Shown here: positions 44,427-53,167 of the stretch, in pieces
How positions within the stretch are numbered: position 1 is the first letter of the stretch
How the letters are laid out: each line of letters opens with the position of its first letter
Assembly: GCA_035506155.1 (NCBI GenBank)
Contig: DATJPX010000137.1
Coordinates: forward strand, 1-64,000
Source: UBA877 sp035506155
GTDB lineage: Bacteria; Chloroflexota; Anaerolineae; Anaerolineales; Villigracilaceae
Length of the DNA stretch: 64,000 bases
Direction: 5' to 3'
Program-made: the position numbers and the translations under genes
Notes under the pieces: generated by a model
What the model was told of the DNA's origin: nothing
Seen by the model: only the letters and a program-made list of their open reading frames with translations
Databases searched by the model: none

Positions 44427-45358
44427 CCGCCTTGATCGAAGCCACCCACCTGCGCAAGACATTCGGCTCGACCGTTGCCGTGGATGACCTGTCCATGCAC
44501 GTCGAAGAGGGCCAGATCTATGGATTGGTCGGCTCGGATGGGGCCGGAAAGACCACCACCATCCGCCTGCTGGTCGGCGCCCTGCGCCCCGATTCCGGGC
44601 AAGCTGCGGTGTGCGGATTTTCCATCGAACGGCAGACGGAACAGGCCCGAACCCATCTTGGCTATCTCTCCCAGCGCTTCTCGCTCTACGAAGACCTGAC
44701 CGTCCTGGAAAACATCCGTTTTTTCGCCGAGCTGCGCGGCCTGACCCAGCGCGACTGGCTGCCGCGCAGTTCGGAGATATTGGATTTCGTCGGCCTGCTG
44801 CCTTTCAAGGACAGGCGGGCGGGTCAGCTCTCCGGCGGCATGAAACAGAAACTCGGCCTGGCATCCGCCCTGGTGACCCGGCCGCGCCTGCTCCTGCTGG
44901 ACGAACCCACCACGGGAGTCGATCCGGTCACCCGCCAGGATTTCTGGCAACTGCTCATTCGCATCGTCTCGCAGGAGAAGGTGGGGGTCCTCATCACCAC
45001 CCCCTACATGGATGAAGCTTCCCGCTGCCAACAGGTGGGCTTCATGCGCCAGGGAAAGATCATCGCCGAGGGCACGCCCTCCGAACTGCGCACAGGCCTG
45101 AACGGCCGCATCTTGGAGGTGCGCGGCCTTTCGCCCGCCGACCTCCGCCCGGTCGCGGAAAAGATGGCCAGTGTGGAGGACGTCCGGGCCTTTGGCGATA
45201 AAGTGCACCTGCGCGTCTCCGCCGGGAAGGCCGGGGCCGTCGCCAAAGCCCTGGAGAAGGCCTTCCCTGCCCGCCGCGGGACCCGCTTCGAAGCGCGCCC
45301 GATCCCGGCCACGCTCGAAGATGTATTTATCGTCTTATCCGGGAATGGGAATTCGTAA
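44423..45358 (+). CDS. ABC exporter ATP-binding protein 1
   Basis: A 311-residue ATPase. It has Walker A in GSDGAGKTT, the signature LSGGMKQKLGLA, Walker B in LLLLDEPTTGVD and, in place of the H-loop His, the residue Pro in ITTPYMDEA. A C-terminal extension (about 215-311) matches DrrA/CcmA-like ATPases of the YbhF type. It overlaps the preceding gene by ATGA and pairs with ATPase 2, so the ring is probably a heterodimer. Confidence 0.92.
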   Translation: MTALIEATHLRKTFGSTVAVDDLSMHVEEGQIYGLVGSDGAGKTTTIRLLVGALRPDSGQAAVCGFSIERQTEQARTHLGYLSQRFSLYEDLTVLENIRFFAELRGLTQRDWLPRSSEILDFVGLLPFKDRRAGQLSGGMKQKLGLASALVTRPRLLLLDEPTTGVDPVTRQDFWQLLIRIVSQEKVGVLITTPYMDEASRCQQVGFMRQGKIIAEGTPSELRTGLNGRILEVRGLSPADLRPVAEKMASVEDVRAFGDKVHLRVSAGKAGAVAKALEKAFPARRGTRFEARPIPATLEDVFIVLSGNGNS

Positions 45359-45383
45359 TTCCCCAGCCTTCGTGGAGTCTCTC

Positions 45384-46295
45384 ATGCCTGAACCTGTCAT
45401 CCATGTCGATCAGCTCACCCGCCGTTTCGGTGATTTCACTGCGGTCGATCACATCTCCTTCGAGGTCCAGCCCGGCGAAGTGGTCGGGTACCTCGGCCCG
45501 AACGGTTCCGGGAAAACCACCACCATCCGCATGCTGCTGGGGCTGCTCGAGCCAACGGAAGGCCGCGCCAGCGTGCTCGGATTCGACGCCTTTCGCCAGT
45601 CGGAGGAGGTGCGCGCCAGGACCGGATACATGTCGCAGAAGTTCGCTTTGTACGACGACCTGACCGTCTGGGAAAACCTGACCTTCTACGGCGGCGTCTA
45701 CGGCATCCGGGACAAAAAACAGATCGAATCCACCCTGGAGCTGGTCGGCCTGACCGGGCATGGGGCGGAACTGGGCTCGGCCCTCTCGGCCGGCTGGCGG
45801 CAGCGCCTGGCCCTGGCGATCGCCCTGGTCCACCGACCCAGGCTGCTCTTCCTGGACGAACCCACCTCCGGGGTGGATCCGGCCGCCCGGCGGGTCTTCT
45901 GGGACCTGATCTACGCGCTGGCCGCTTCCGGCGTGACAATCTTCGCCACCACCCACTATATGGACGAGGCCGAGTACTGCGGTCGGGTCGGCATCATGCG
46001 CGACGGCAAGCTCCTGGCGATGGATTCTCCCGCAGAGCTCAAGAAGACGGTCATCCCGGGGGATGTCTGGGAATTGCAGGCCGAGCCTCTTCAATCCGCC
46101 CTGGAAGCATGCGGGAAATGCAAGGGCGTCCTGCGGGTCGGCCTGACCGGGGACCATCTACGGGTGATCGCCGAACGGGGCATGAGCGAAAAAGCGCTCC
46201 GGACAGGCATCCAGGGGAACGGGATCTCGATCCACTCGCTCGAACACGGCGAACCGACCCTGGAGGATGTTTTCCTGTCACTTGCGAAGGGGTGA
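45384..46295 (+). CDS. ABC exporter ATP-binding protein 2
   Basis: A 303-residue ATPase. Walker A is GPNGSGKTT, Walker B LLFLDEPTSGVD, and the H-loop His is in TTHYMDEA. The signature is LSAGWRQRLALA instead of LSGG, a variant also seen in the second ATPase domain of YbhF. So two separate genes here correspond to the two halves of a fused YbhF. It ends the operon and is followed by a bidirectional terminator. Confidence 0.92.
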   Translation: MPEPVIHVDQLTRRFGDFTAVDHISFEVQPGEVVGYLGPNGSGKTTTIRMLLGLLEPTEGRASVLGFDAFRQSEEVRARTGYMSQKFALYDDLTVWENLTFYGGVYGIRDKKQIESTLELVGLTGHGAELGSALSAGWRQRLALAIALVHRPRLLFLDEPTSGVDPAARRVFWDLIYALAASGVTIFATTHYMDEAEYCGRVGIMRDGKLLAMDSPAELKKTVIPGDVWELQAEPLQSALEACGKCKGVLRVGLTGDHLRVIAERGMSEKALRTGIQGNGISIHSLEHGEPTLEDVFLSLAKG

Positions 46296-46330
46296 CAAAT
46301 CCACACCGAAAAGGAAACGATGATTAATAA

Positions 46331-46362
46331 ATGATCCGGACTTTGGTCGTCCGGATCATTTT
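46331..46362. terminator. Bidirectional terminator between convergent genes
   Basis: A perfect 11-bp stem (ATGATCCGGAC with GTCCGGATCAT) and 7-nt loop. TTTC follows on the plus strand and TTATTAAT on the minus strand, so it can end both the exporter operon and the hydrolase gene. Confidence 0.75.
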
Positions 46363-46377
46363 CATACCCAGGTGGAC

Positions 46378-48141
46378 CTAGAAGGCAAACTGGATGGCCG
46401 TGCTTGCCACCACGATCCAAGTCACCAGCATGGCGGTCAGGAAGGCGCCCGCGTAGACATGCCCGGTCTTGCGATTGAAGAAGGTCGTCACGAGGGCGGC
46501 GATCGTCATGATCGGCACCAGCTGGAAGGCAACGATCGAATAGAGCGGCACGTTCGGGAAATTGACGTTCAACAGCGTACCGCCGGCCAGCAGCGGGATG
46601 TACTCAGCCAGCAGCAGGGCCACATATCCCAGCACGTACAGCACCCAATTCAACCACATCTCCTTTGCCAGGCTGAGGTTTGGTCGGCGCAGTTCGCCGA
46701 AGACCAGCAGGGCGTCCATGAAGAAGATGAATATGAACGGGATGATGTACGAAAGGGTGATCTGCAGTTGGAGCGGGGAAAGCAGCTTGACCGCGAAGAC
46801 CCAGAAGCGGAAGTCGGTCTTGAAGAAATAGTCCGAGAACATCAAGGTGGCGTAGGCGGCAAAGGCAACCAGGAAAGCCAGCAGGAAGGACTTGCCGATC
46901 TTGCGCCAGTTCAGCTTTGCGCCCCAGGTCAGACCGTAATGATCGCCATTCGCCTTCGCCTTCCGGTTGAGCGCGAAATGCCACAGCAGGAAAAGGGCCA
47001 CGTCGATCACGCCGATCAACGTCGTCCAGGCAATGATGGTGTTGTTGATGTCTTGCGGGAAGACCCGCGTCACAGTCCACTTCAGGTCAGCGGGGATATT
47101 TATGAAGGGGAAGAACAGGAGCGGAGCAATGGAGACGAACAGGAAGGCAGCCACCCACCAGCCTACTCCGGCGGCGCCTTTCGATGGGGCCGATGCCTCG
47201 ACCAGCTCGCTGAAATAATGGGTCTGCAGCAGCAGTTGGCCGACCGGGAAGAGCAGCATGATCATCCCGATCAGGGCGATCAGCGTGCCGATCTCCTTCC
47301 AGTACCAGATCTGGTTGGAAGGCGGCAGGCCGTTGCCGCCCGTCAGGGTCTGCTGGAACCAGGAGATGGCATACCCGATGGCGACGGTAGAGAGATGGTC
47401 ACCGGGGTGGGTGGTGACCGGCTGGAACCATTCGCGGGCGGTGCCATCGGCGATCGAACCGTAGAGCTTGCCGGGCACGACCGGGGAGGTGGTCCCGAAG
47501 ACGGTCTGCAACTTCTGCCCCTGTCCGATGTTCCCCGGGACCGGCGTCAGCCACATCAACTGGGAGAACTCGTCCCATTTGGAATACACCAGGGCAAAGT
47601 TACGCGGGAAGGTCGGCGTGCCATCCGGGGCGCCCAGGGTGCCGGTCGAGGAGCCCTCCAGGACGAGCGACTTATAGTCGTTGGGGAAAACCCCTGCCGC
47701 AATTCCAACTGCCCAGCCGCCCATGGAGTGGCCCTCCAGGCCGACGTTGTTCTTGTCGACGATGTCGAGGCTGCGCAGGTAAGCCAGCGCATCCGGGCCG
47801 CCGTAACCGTTGGCGAAGGCCGGCGGATCCGAATAGCCGTGTCCGGTCTGGTCAGCCGCCAGGACAACGTAACCCCGGCGGGCAAATTCGATGGCGAAGC
47901 CATCCTGGGTCTCGCGACTGTTGATATACCCATGGATCGCGAGGATACCCGGGGCGGGAGTCTTGGCCGTGACGCCTTGGGGGATGTAAAGCAGGGCACT
48001 CATCTCGGTGCCGTTCGAGCCCATGAAGCGCAAGTCTTTTATTTTCACTTTTCCAAAATCGGTTTGGACCAGCATTGCCAGCAAGCCCCCAACGAAAATC
48101 AGCGCCAACGAAACGATCAGCATTCTAACTGGGTGTTTCAT
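46378..48141 (-). CDS. Alpha/beta-hydrolase fused to an eight-helix membrane domain
   Basis: About 587 residues. After an N-terminal anchor helix comes an extracytoplasmic alpha/beta-hydrolase (to about 270), with GILAIHGYINSRETQ, VVLAADQTGHGYSDPP, nucleophile elbow GLEGHSMGGWA and His in PGDHLSTVA. About eight membrane helices fill the rest (FLLAFLVAFAAYATLMF; PFIFIFFMDALLVFGEL and others). Putting a hydrolase before a large membrane domain is uncommon. GGAG is 6 nt before the ATG (a GTG directly precedes it). Substrate unknown. Confidence 0.88.
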   Translation of the reverse strand: MKHPVRMLIVSLALIFVGGLLAMLVQTDFGKVKIKDLRFMGSNGTEMSALLYIPQGVTAKTPAPGILAIHGYINSRETQDGFAIEFARRGYVVLAADQTGHGYSDPPAFANGYGGPDALAYLRSLDIVDKNNVGLEGHSMGGWAVGIAAGVFPNDYKSLVLEGSSTGTLGAPDGTPTFPRNFALVYSKWDEFSQLMWLTPVPGNIGQGQKLQTVFGTTSPVVPGKLYGSIADGTAREWFQPVTTHPGDHLSTVAIGYAISWFQQTLTGGNGLPPSNQIWYWKEIGTLIALIGMIMLLFPVGQLLLQTHYFSELVEASAPSKGAAGVGWWVAAFLFVSIAPLLFFPFINIPADLKWTVTRVFPQDINNTIIAWTTLIGVIDVALFLLWHFALNRKAKANGDHYGLTWGAKLNWRKIGKSFLLAFLVAFAAYATLMFSDYFFKTDFRFWVFAVKLLSPLQLQITLSYIIPFIFIFFMDALLVFGELRRPNLSLAKEMWLNWVLYVLGYVALLLAEYIPLLAGGTLLNVNFPNVPLYSIVAFQLVPIMTIAALVTTFFNRKTGHVYAGAFLTAMLVTWIVVASTAIQFAF

Positions 48142-48231
48142 CACAATCTCCTTTCAAGTCTCCGTCTAGATATGTGGAAAAACAGAAAGGCACACTGATG
48201 AATGATCAGAAACGGAAGGATCCTCCTTTCC

Positions 48232-48248
48232 TGCAACCGATCGTTGCA
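48232..48248. promoter_or_regulatory. Inverted repeat TGCAAC-N5-GTTGCA
   Basis: Two 6-bp arms are 5 bp apart and about 90 bp upstream of the hydrolase start. The shape fits an operator. LacI- or TetR-type proteins can use such spacing, but the binding protein is unknown. Confidence 0.4.
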
Positions 48249-48464
48249 AATAACAAGAGTAGTGTTATCTTATTAACCCCATTATAAGAACCGGCGATGC
48301 GTTTTTCAAGTGCGGCCGCGTAATATCTCTGCATGCATTAAATCCGTCCCGCCATTATCAGAGAGGAAACCTTGGGCCCTCGGGCTGCTCACCGCCTGGC
48401 TGTGGCACACCCTGGCGGATGGCCTGCCCTACCTTCAACGGCGCCCTACTTGGCATGAGAATCA

Positions 48465-48490
48465 TCAAGGCGGCCTTTCGGCCGCCTTGA
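48465..48490 (-). terminator. Terminator of the S41-like lipoprotein gene
   Basis: A perfect 11-bp stem, TCAAGGCGGCC and GGCCGCCTTGA, with a 4-nt loop. On the minus strand it is followed by TGATTCT, a weak T-run. Confidence 0.55.
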
Positions 48491-48510
48491 GTAAATATTC
48501 AGACCCAATT

Positions 48511-50997
48511 CTAGGGTTGGACAGTGACCGTGTAATTCATTACCTGGTCGCCGGCCGGATAGTCATACGTGCCATCGTTGAGCGGAACGGTAAAAGTGAC
48601 CGTCGTCTGGACCTGGTTGGCTCCGGTCGCCCAATCGGTGATCGCCCCGTAGAGGGAGTGACAGGCCTGACCGCCCTGTGGGGTGTCGTCGGTCTGGAAA
48701 TCGCTCGCCGGCACCTCTTGGCCGTCCAGTTTGAAAGTGACTTTCATCTTGCTCAGGTTATCCGTCAGCGTGGCCTGGTCCTTGGCGCACCAGCCCCAGC
48801 TCCAAATCAGGGGTTCCGACTTGGTCAGGCTGATCGTATACGTAAACGTGGCCGGCACTTTCAGGAACGCGCTGGATGGGTAGGTCTCGTTCGCAGCCGA
48901 TTCGAGCTGACGCGGGTTGCTGCCCAGGATTTTCTGGAGCTCGCTGGCGCTCATCATCCGCGGACCGGTGCTGGCAGTCGGGGTCGCGCCGCCGGTGCTG
49001 CTGCCAGTCCCAAGGATGGCGTCTTCAGCGGTTTGCAGGACGACGTCCGTCGTCGCAGTGGCATTGGCCAACGTGACCGGAACGCGCAGAGTCGGCTGGA
49101 CGCCCTGTCCCTGCAGGAACAGGCTTCCATCCGCCAGGAGGAAGCGCTGGGTCGGGAATTGCATCGAAATGCCATCCGGCATGGCCACCTGGCCGTCGCC
49201 CACATCCGCCATGGTCCCACTGGTCGGATCCATGCCAACGACGACCATGCCGGGAACCTTGCTGAAGCTGTAGGCTTCGTCTTCGCAGGCGCTGGCGCAA
49301 GCCGGGCTGACGAGCAGCATCATCTTGTCGAAGCGGTACTGTTCGACATTCGGCAGGAGCAGACCGGGCACGCCGTTCTTCTCGAACTTGCCGGTCGTCG
49401 GGCTATAGGAATAACCCTGCGGCATGGTCAGCTTCTGGTCGCTCAGGAAGGCTGCCAGGCCGATCGGATTGCCGCCGCTGTTGTAGCGCAGGTCGATGAT
49501 GATCCCAGGCACTTTGCTGTTCGTGAACAGGTCCATGGCCCGCTGGAACAAACGGATGGTCAGGTTCAGGTCGTCGTCGTATGAGTTGACCCGGACGTAG
49601 CCGATGCCCGATGGGAGGATGCTGTAATCAACCGGTAGCGTCGGCTGGGTGTCGACGCCGTAATACCGTGAGGTGCGGGAGAACGAATCCCGCTCGGCGA
49701 CCGAGGTGAGCTTTACGGTCTTGGGCGCCTCACCGGGATTGGCGAATGTGACGGTCGCATCCGTTCCAAGCGGGGAGCGCAGCAGATAACGGGCTTGCTG
49801 GTAGCGCAAGTCCCAGGCCGAGGACATCGGCAGGGTCCAGGGGACGACCGCGCCGATGGCATCCTTGATCGGTTTGCCGTTGAATTGGGTCACGACCGCG
49901 CCGACCTTCATCCCAGCCAGGTCGGCCGGGCCTTTGCCGAGCACATAAATAACGGCCACACTGCCGTCGTCGAGCTCACGGATGGCAAAACCGTACCCGC
50001 CGGCATTTGCGGTGGTGAAGAGCTGGTCCCCATAATCAGACGAGCTCATTCCGACGTGCCCGTCCTTGAAAGCCCAGGTGAAGTCGCGCAAAGCCAGCCA
50101 GAAGGCATTGGCGTCATTGTTATTCTGGGCCTGCTGGATGCGCGGCTGGATCTGGGCATACAGCTGATCCCAGTTCGGCTGGATGTCAGGGTAGCCGTTG
50201 AAGGCGTAATTGGTTTTGACAAAGTTGAAGAGGTTGTCGAAAGCGGCGGTATACGAATCCTTGGAAAAGTCCTTGAGGGCAAAATCCTTCGGCTCGTAGA
50301 GCGTCATGGTCGGCTGGGCTTGTTTTTCGAAGGCAAAGGGCTTCTGGTCCAGGTCGACGATTGTGTATCCGGCCGGGATGGATGCTACCGGGTCGTCGGC
50401 GGTGAAGAGCTTGCCATCCGCGCCGAAGCCGGTCGGAAATTTCTGGTTCCCATCCGGCGACCAGACCACCAGCTTGCCGCCGGTGACTTCGTATTGGTTG
50501 GTGGCATCGGTCACGACCGAGGTCAGGTAGTTCGGCCAGCCCCAACTCTGGTCATCCCCGACTGCGAAGGGACCGCCAGCCAGGTTGGGCCAATAGGCCA
50601 CGGTGAAGATCTGCACACCTTTATCGGTCTTGCTCTGGGGATTCACATCGTTCAAAACGCCCAGCGGGCGTTCCGGCAGGCTGAGCTGGAAGGTGCCGTT
50701 CAAGGTGTTCAGGTCCATCGTCATGTAACCCAACACTTGGGAATCCACCGGAAGAACCCAGTACGGGTCCCGGACGACGAAACCGTGCATGTCCACCAGG
50801 GCAACGGAATTTTCGACGAAGTAGTTTTGAAAGACGAATCCGTTCGTCACGCTGAACTTGCCGGTAATCTCGTACGGCTCGTTCCCGGAGGCTGTGGCGG
50901 GTGTGCTGGTCGTGGCGGCCAATGGCAGGAAAACACACGAGCTCAATAGAACAGCCACAACCGTGAATAAACTGAAAATACTGGCGACTTTTTTCAT
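48511..50997 (-). CDS. S41-peptidase-like lipoprotein with PDZ domain
   Basis: 828 residues. The signal peptide ends in lipobox VLLSSC. A beta-rich N-terminal domain (to about 235) is followed by a helical region, a PDZ-like domain (VIYVLGKGPADLAGMKVGAV) and an S41-type fold with IGYVRVNSYDDDL, IIDLRYNSGGN and the nucleophile region SPACASACEDEA. The usual downstream Lys of CtpA is not obvious; the pattern is nearer to tricorn/IRBP-type S41. The C-terminal 200 residues form an unassigned domain. Probably an extracellular surface protease. Confidence 0.85.
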   Translation of the reverse strand: MKKVASIFSLFTVVAVLLSSCVFLPLAATTSTPATASGNEPYEITGKFSVTNGFVFQNYFVENSVALVDMHGFVVRDPYWVLPVDSQVLGYMTMDLNTLNGTFQLSLPERPLGVLNDVNPQSKTDKGVQIFTVAYWPNLAGGPFAVGDDQSWGWPNYLTSVVTDATNQYEVTGGKLVVWSPDGNQKFPTGFGADGKLFTADDPVASIPAGYTIVDLDQKPFAFEKQAQPTMTLYEPKDFALKDFSKDSYTAAFDNLFNFVKTNYAFNGYPDIQPNWDQLYAQIQPRIQQAQNNNDANAFWLALRDFTWAFKDGHVGMSSSDYGDQLFTTANAGGYGFAIRELDDGSVAVIYVLGKGPADLAGMKVGAVVTQFNGKPIKDAIGAVVPWTLPMSSAWDLRYQQARYLLRSPLGTDATVTFANPGEAPKTVKLTSVAERDSFSRTSRYYGVDTQPTLPVDYSILPSGIGYVRVNSYDDDLNLTIRLFQRAMDLFTNSKVPGIIIDLRYNSGGNPIGLAAFLSDQKLTMPQGYSYSPTTGKFEKNGVPGLLLPNVEQYRFDKMMLLVSPACASACEDEAYSFSKVPGMVVVGMDPTSGTMADVGDGQVAMPDGISMQFPTQRFLLADGSLFLQGQGVQPTLRVPVTLANATATTDVVLQTAEDAILGTGSSTGGATPTASTGPRMMSASELQKILGSNPRQLESAANETYPSSAFLKVPATFTYTISLTKSEPLIWSWGWCAKDQATLTDNLSKMKVTFKLDGQEVPASDFQTDDTPQGGQACHSLYGAITDWATGANQVQTTVTFTVPLNDGTYDYPAGDQVMNYTVTVQP

Positions 50998-51027
50998 ACT
51001 CTCTCCTTATCCGACGATTATTGTCCT

Positions 51028-51033
51028 ATTATA
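51028..51033 (-). promoter_or_regulatory. -10 box of the S41-like lipoprotein gene
   Basis: TATAAT on the minus strand, about 31 bp before the start codon. It partly overlaps the region of the rightward -10 box at 51042-51047, so the two divergent promoters probably interfere. Confidence 0.45.
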
Positions 51034-51041
51034 CTCTGGAC

Positions 51042-51047
51042 TATAAT
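51042..51047 (+). promoter_or_regulatory. -10 box placed for a leaderless mRNA
   Basis: TATAAT ends 6 nt before the ATG at 51054, so transcription would start at or next to the A of the start codon. A weak TTGTCC lies upstream (51021-51026), 15 bp away. No Shine-Dalgarno is present. Confidence 0.5.
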
Positions 51048-51053
51048 TGCTTT

Positions 51054-51377
51054 ATGCAGCCAGGTTTACAGGCAGAAATCGACCTTGAGTTGGAGAACGC
51101 CGGCCGGGCCCGGCTGGCAGGGAACGAGGGAAAAGCGCGCGTCTGCGCCCGCCGGGCGGCCGGACTGGCAGCCCGGGATTTTTTGGCCCGCCGCGCCGTC
51201 CGGGTGAACGGCAGCGCCTACGAGGTGCTCAAAATCCTGGCAGAATTTTCCGGTCTCGCCCCGGCCCTGCAGACTGCTGCGACGCGTCTGACGATGCGCG
51301 TCTCCGAGGAATTTTCCCTGCCCACCGACGTCGATCTCATTGCCGAAGCCCGCAAACTCATTGGAGGATTGGATTGA
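51054..51377 (+). CDS. Small helical protein of unknown function
   Basis: A 107-residue mostly helical protein (LELENAGRARLAGNEGKARVCARRAAGLAARDFLARR, cited in part). It has basic, Ala-rich helices and ends SLPTDVDLIAEARKLIGGL. No family is recognised. A HEPN-like fold is possible but unproven. Its TGA overlaps the TTG start of the glutaredoxin gene, so the two are translationally coupled. The start appears leaderless. Confidence 0.7.
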   Translation: MQPGLQAEIDLELENAGRARLAGNEGKARVCARRAAGLAARDFLARRAVRVNGSAYEVLKILAEFSGLAPALQTAATRLTMRVSEEFSLPTDVDLIAEARKLIGGLD

Positions 51378-51631
51378 CTGACACCGCCGAAATCATTTTG
51401 TATGGCACCGACTGGTGCGGGGGTTCGCGCCGCGTGCGTCTCTTCATGGATCAGCACAACATCCCATATCACTGGGTGAATATCGACCAGGATGATGCCG
51501 CGGCCCGTTACGTTCAGAGTATCAACAACGGCAATCGCTCCGTCCCGACCATCGTCTGGCCGGATGGTTCCAAGCTGGTCGAACCATCCAACAGAATTCT
51601 GGCTGAAAAACTGGGCGTTCCGGTCGAGTAG
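51374..51631 (+). CDS. Monothiol glutaredoxin-like protein
   Basis: An 85-residue thioredoxin-fold protein. Start TTG at 51374 overlaps the upstream stop, with GGAGG about 7 nt before it. The active site is WCGGSRR, a CxxS (single-Cys) motif. The cis-Pro is in RSVPTIVWPDG. DxxN-like IDQDD and the short length match the NrdH/glutaredoxin-like group (mycoredoxin-like). Either Fe-S handling or deglutathionylation-type redox is possible. Its partner is unknown. Confidence 0.85.
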   Translation: MTDTAEIILYGTDWCGGSRRVRLFMDQHNIPYHWVNIDQDDAAARYVQSINNGNRSVPTIVWPDGSKLVEPSNRILAEKLGVPVE

Positions 51632-51924
51632 GATCGGGCACCCCAACCCGGGGAGGCTCTGTTCGAATCGGCAGATTAATTCCAGGAGATTAAGCGAGGC
51701 CGATCCGGTCTCAGCCTTCGCAGCCAAAAATTGGCGCTGCATTGAACGCTGCAATGGATACAGTAGATAATGGTTGTCCGATCTTAACCAGTATCAATAT
51801 TTTGTCAAGTGAAATCTTTCATTTGACTGAGATTCGTCCGCAAAACGTGGGATTGGGTTGTCGATTTAGGGTTCGGGAGACAATTGCTAGCGGCCGCTTT
51901 CCCACCATCCGGGCCAGCACCTGA

Positions 51925-52722
51925 CTATTGAGACTGAATTTGCCTGGACGCCCCACCGGAGCGGGTATCGAGCTGATAACCCAAGCTGCGATAGTTGACG
52001 ATCAATTTTGGCGCGATGGGCTCGTCTTCCAGCTTCCGGCGCAACAAGAAGATGATGTTCTTGATCTGGGAGCGATGGCGCGGATCATCCTCGCCCCACA
52101 CCGAATTGCATATCGCTGCGAAGCTCAGGCTTTTGGGGGCGTTTTCCGCCAGGGTCTTCAATATGCTGAATTCCTGGGGTGTCAGATAGATCGACCGCCC
52201 TCGCAGCGAGACTTCGTGGGATTCGAAATCGATTTTCAAATCGATGCCCGGGAAAAACAGGACCGGGTCGAGGTCGCCCGCCTTGGACTGACGCAGAACC
52301 TTGCGGATGCGCGCGACCAACTCCGGGTTATAGAAAGGCTTGGTAATAAAATCCTGCGCCCCCATTTCCAGACTCCTGACGGCATCGTCCTGGTTCGCGC
52401 TGGCTGTGACGACAATGACCGGGGCGCTAGTCAGCGTACGCAGCTTTTGGTATGTAGCCCAACCGTCGACTTCAGGCATCATCAGATCAAGCAAAATCAC
52501 ATGCGGTCGGATTTCCGTTGCCTGAACCAGCGCACTTGAATGGTCCGTGGCGCTTGCCACATCAAATCCCGCCCCCCGCAAAATGATTTTCAGGAGAGTG
52601 ACCAAATCCTTGTCATCGTCGATAATCAAGACTCTCGGTCGATCGATTCGCTGCTTGTTGTCCAAATCGGCGCCGGCCAACGGAACACGATTCGAACCGG
52701 TCTCTTGCATTGATCTATCCAT
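51925..52722 (-). CDS. OmpR/PhoB-type response regulator (orphan)
   Basis: A 265-residue regulator. After a ~28-residue N-terminal extension, the receiver has VLIIDDDKDLV, phospho-acceptor Asp in VILLDLMMPEVDG and Lys in DFITKPF. The winged-helix output domain has LTPQEFSILKTLAENAPKSL and IKNIIFLLRRKLEDEP, then VNYRSLGYQL. AAGGA precedes the ATG. No histidine kinase gene is adjacent, so its partner is elsewhere. The region 51632-51924 on its left has no recognisable feature. Confidence 0.9.
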   Translation of the reverse strand: MDRSMQETGSNRVPLAGADLDNKQRIDRPRVLIIDDDKDLVTLLKIILRGAGFDVASATDHSSALVQATEIRPHVILLDLMMPEVDGWATYQKLRTLTSAPVIVVTASANQDDAVRSLEMGAQDFITKPFYNPELVARIRKVLRQSKAGDLDPVLFFPGIDLKIDFESHEVSLRGRSIYLTPQEFSILKTLAENAPKSLSFAAICNSVWGEDDPRHRSQIKNIIFLLRRKLEDEPIAPKLIVNYRSLGYQLDTRSGGASRQIQSQ

Positions 52723-52832
52723 TTCCAGACATCCTTCTCGGTCACAAAATAGTCATCAACAAGTAATAATGAGAGAAATTATATCTTAATTATCGCAAGA
52801 CAATGTGCTTCCACCCCTGTCCATTCCGAGAA

Positions 52833-52870
52833 CAAAACAACCCAGACGAGAGAACGTCCGGGTTGTTTTG
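52833..52870 (-). terminator. Terminator of the sigma/DegV operon
   Basis: CAAAACAACCC (52833-52843) pairs with GGGTTGTTTTG (52860-52870), with an extra inner GACG/CGTC stem. The U-rich arm makes it effective on either strand. It lies 23 bp past the last minus-strand gene. Confidence 0.65.
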
Positions 52871-52892
52871 ATTATTCGGTATTTGCAGCTGT

Positions 52893-53165
52893 CTAGCTTG
52901 TTGTCGGGCGTTTTTTCCCTGCCAGGGACACCAACGCCCGTCCCAGCATCGCCAGGAGGACAGCCAACGAAACCAGTCCGGCTATGAGTGCTGCCAGCAC
53001 ATGCCAGTTGGCAACATGGTTGACGATCGTCACACGGTTGCTGTGCTGGATGCGGTTGCCCAACTTATGGACGAATTCCCGGCGCGGTGCAATGGGTTTA
53101 AACGCTCCGGACAAACGATTCTCCATGGGGGCCTTGATCTGTTGATACAACTTTTCCGTGCTCAT
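52893..53165 (-). CDS. Small membrane protein in the sigma/DegV operon
   Basis: A 90-residue protein: a soluble N-terminus (RREFVHKLGNRIQHSN) and one or two membrane passes (VLAALIAGLVSLAVLLAML). AGGAG is 7 nt before the ATG, which follows the DegV stop by 2 nt. Sharing an operon with an ECF sigma factor suggests an anti-sigma-like role, but no zinc-binding anti-sigma motif is visible. Confidence 0.7.
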   Translation of the reverse strand: MSTEKLYQQIKAPMENRLSGAFKPIAPRREFVHKLGNRIQHSNRVTIVNHVANWHVLAALIAGLVSLAVLLAMLGRALVSLAGKKRPTTS

Positions 53166-53167
53166 TT

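Larger units (their letters stand above)
48142..48510. other. Intergenic region holding the hydrolase promoter and S41 terminator
   Basis: 369 bp. The left half (48175-48300) is AT-rich and carries the dyad at 48232-48248. The right half holds the minus-strand terminator at 48465-48490. No RNA gene or further frame is convincing. Confidence 0.5.
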
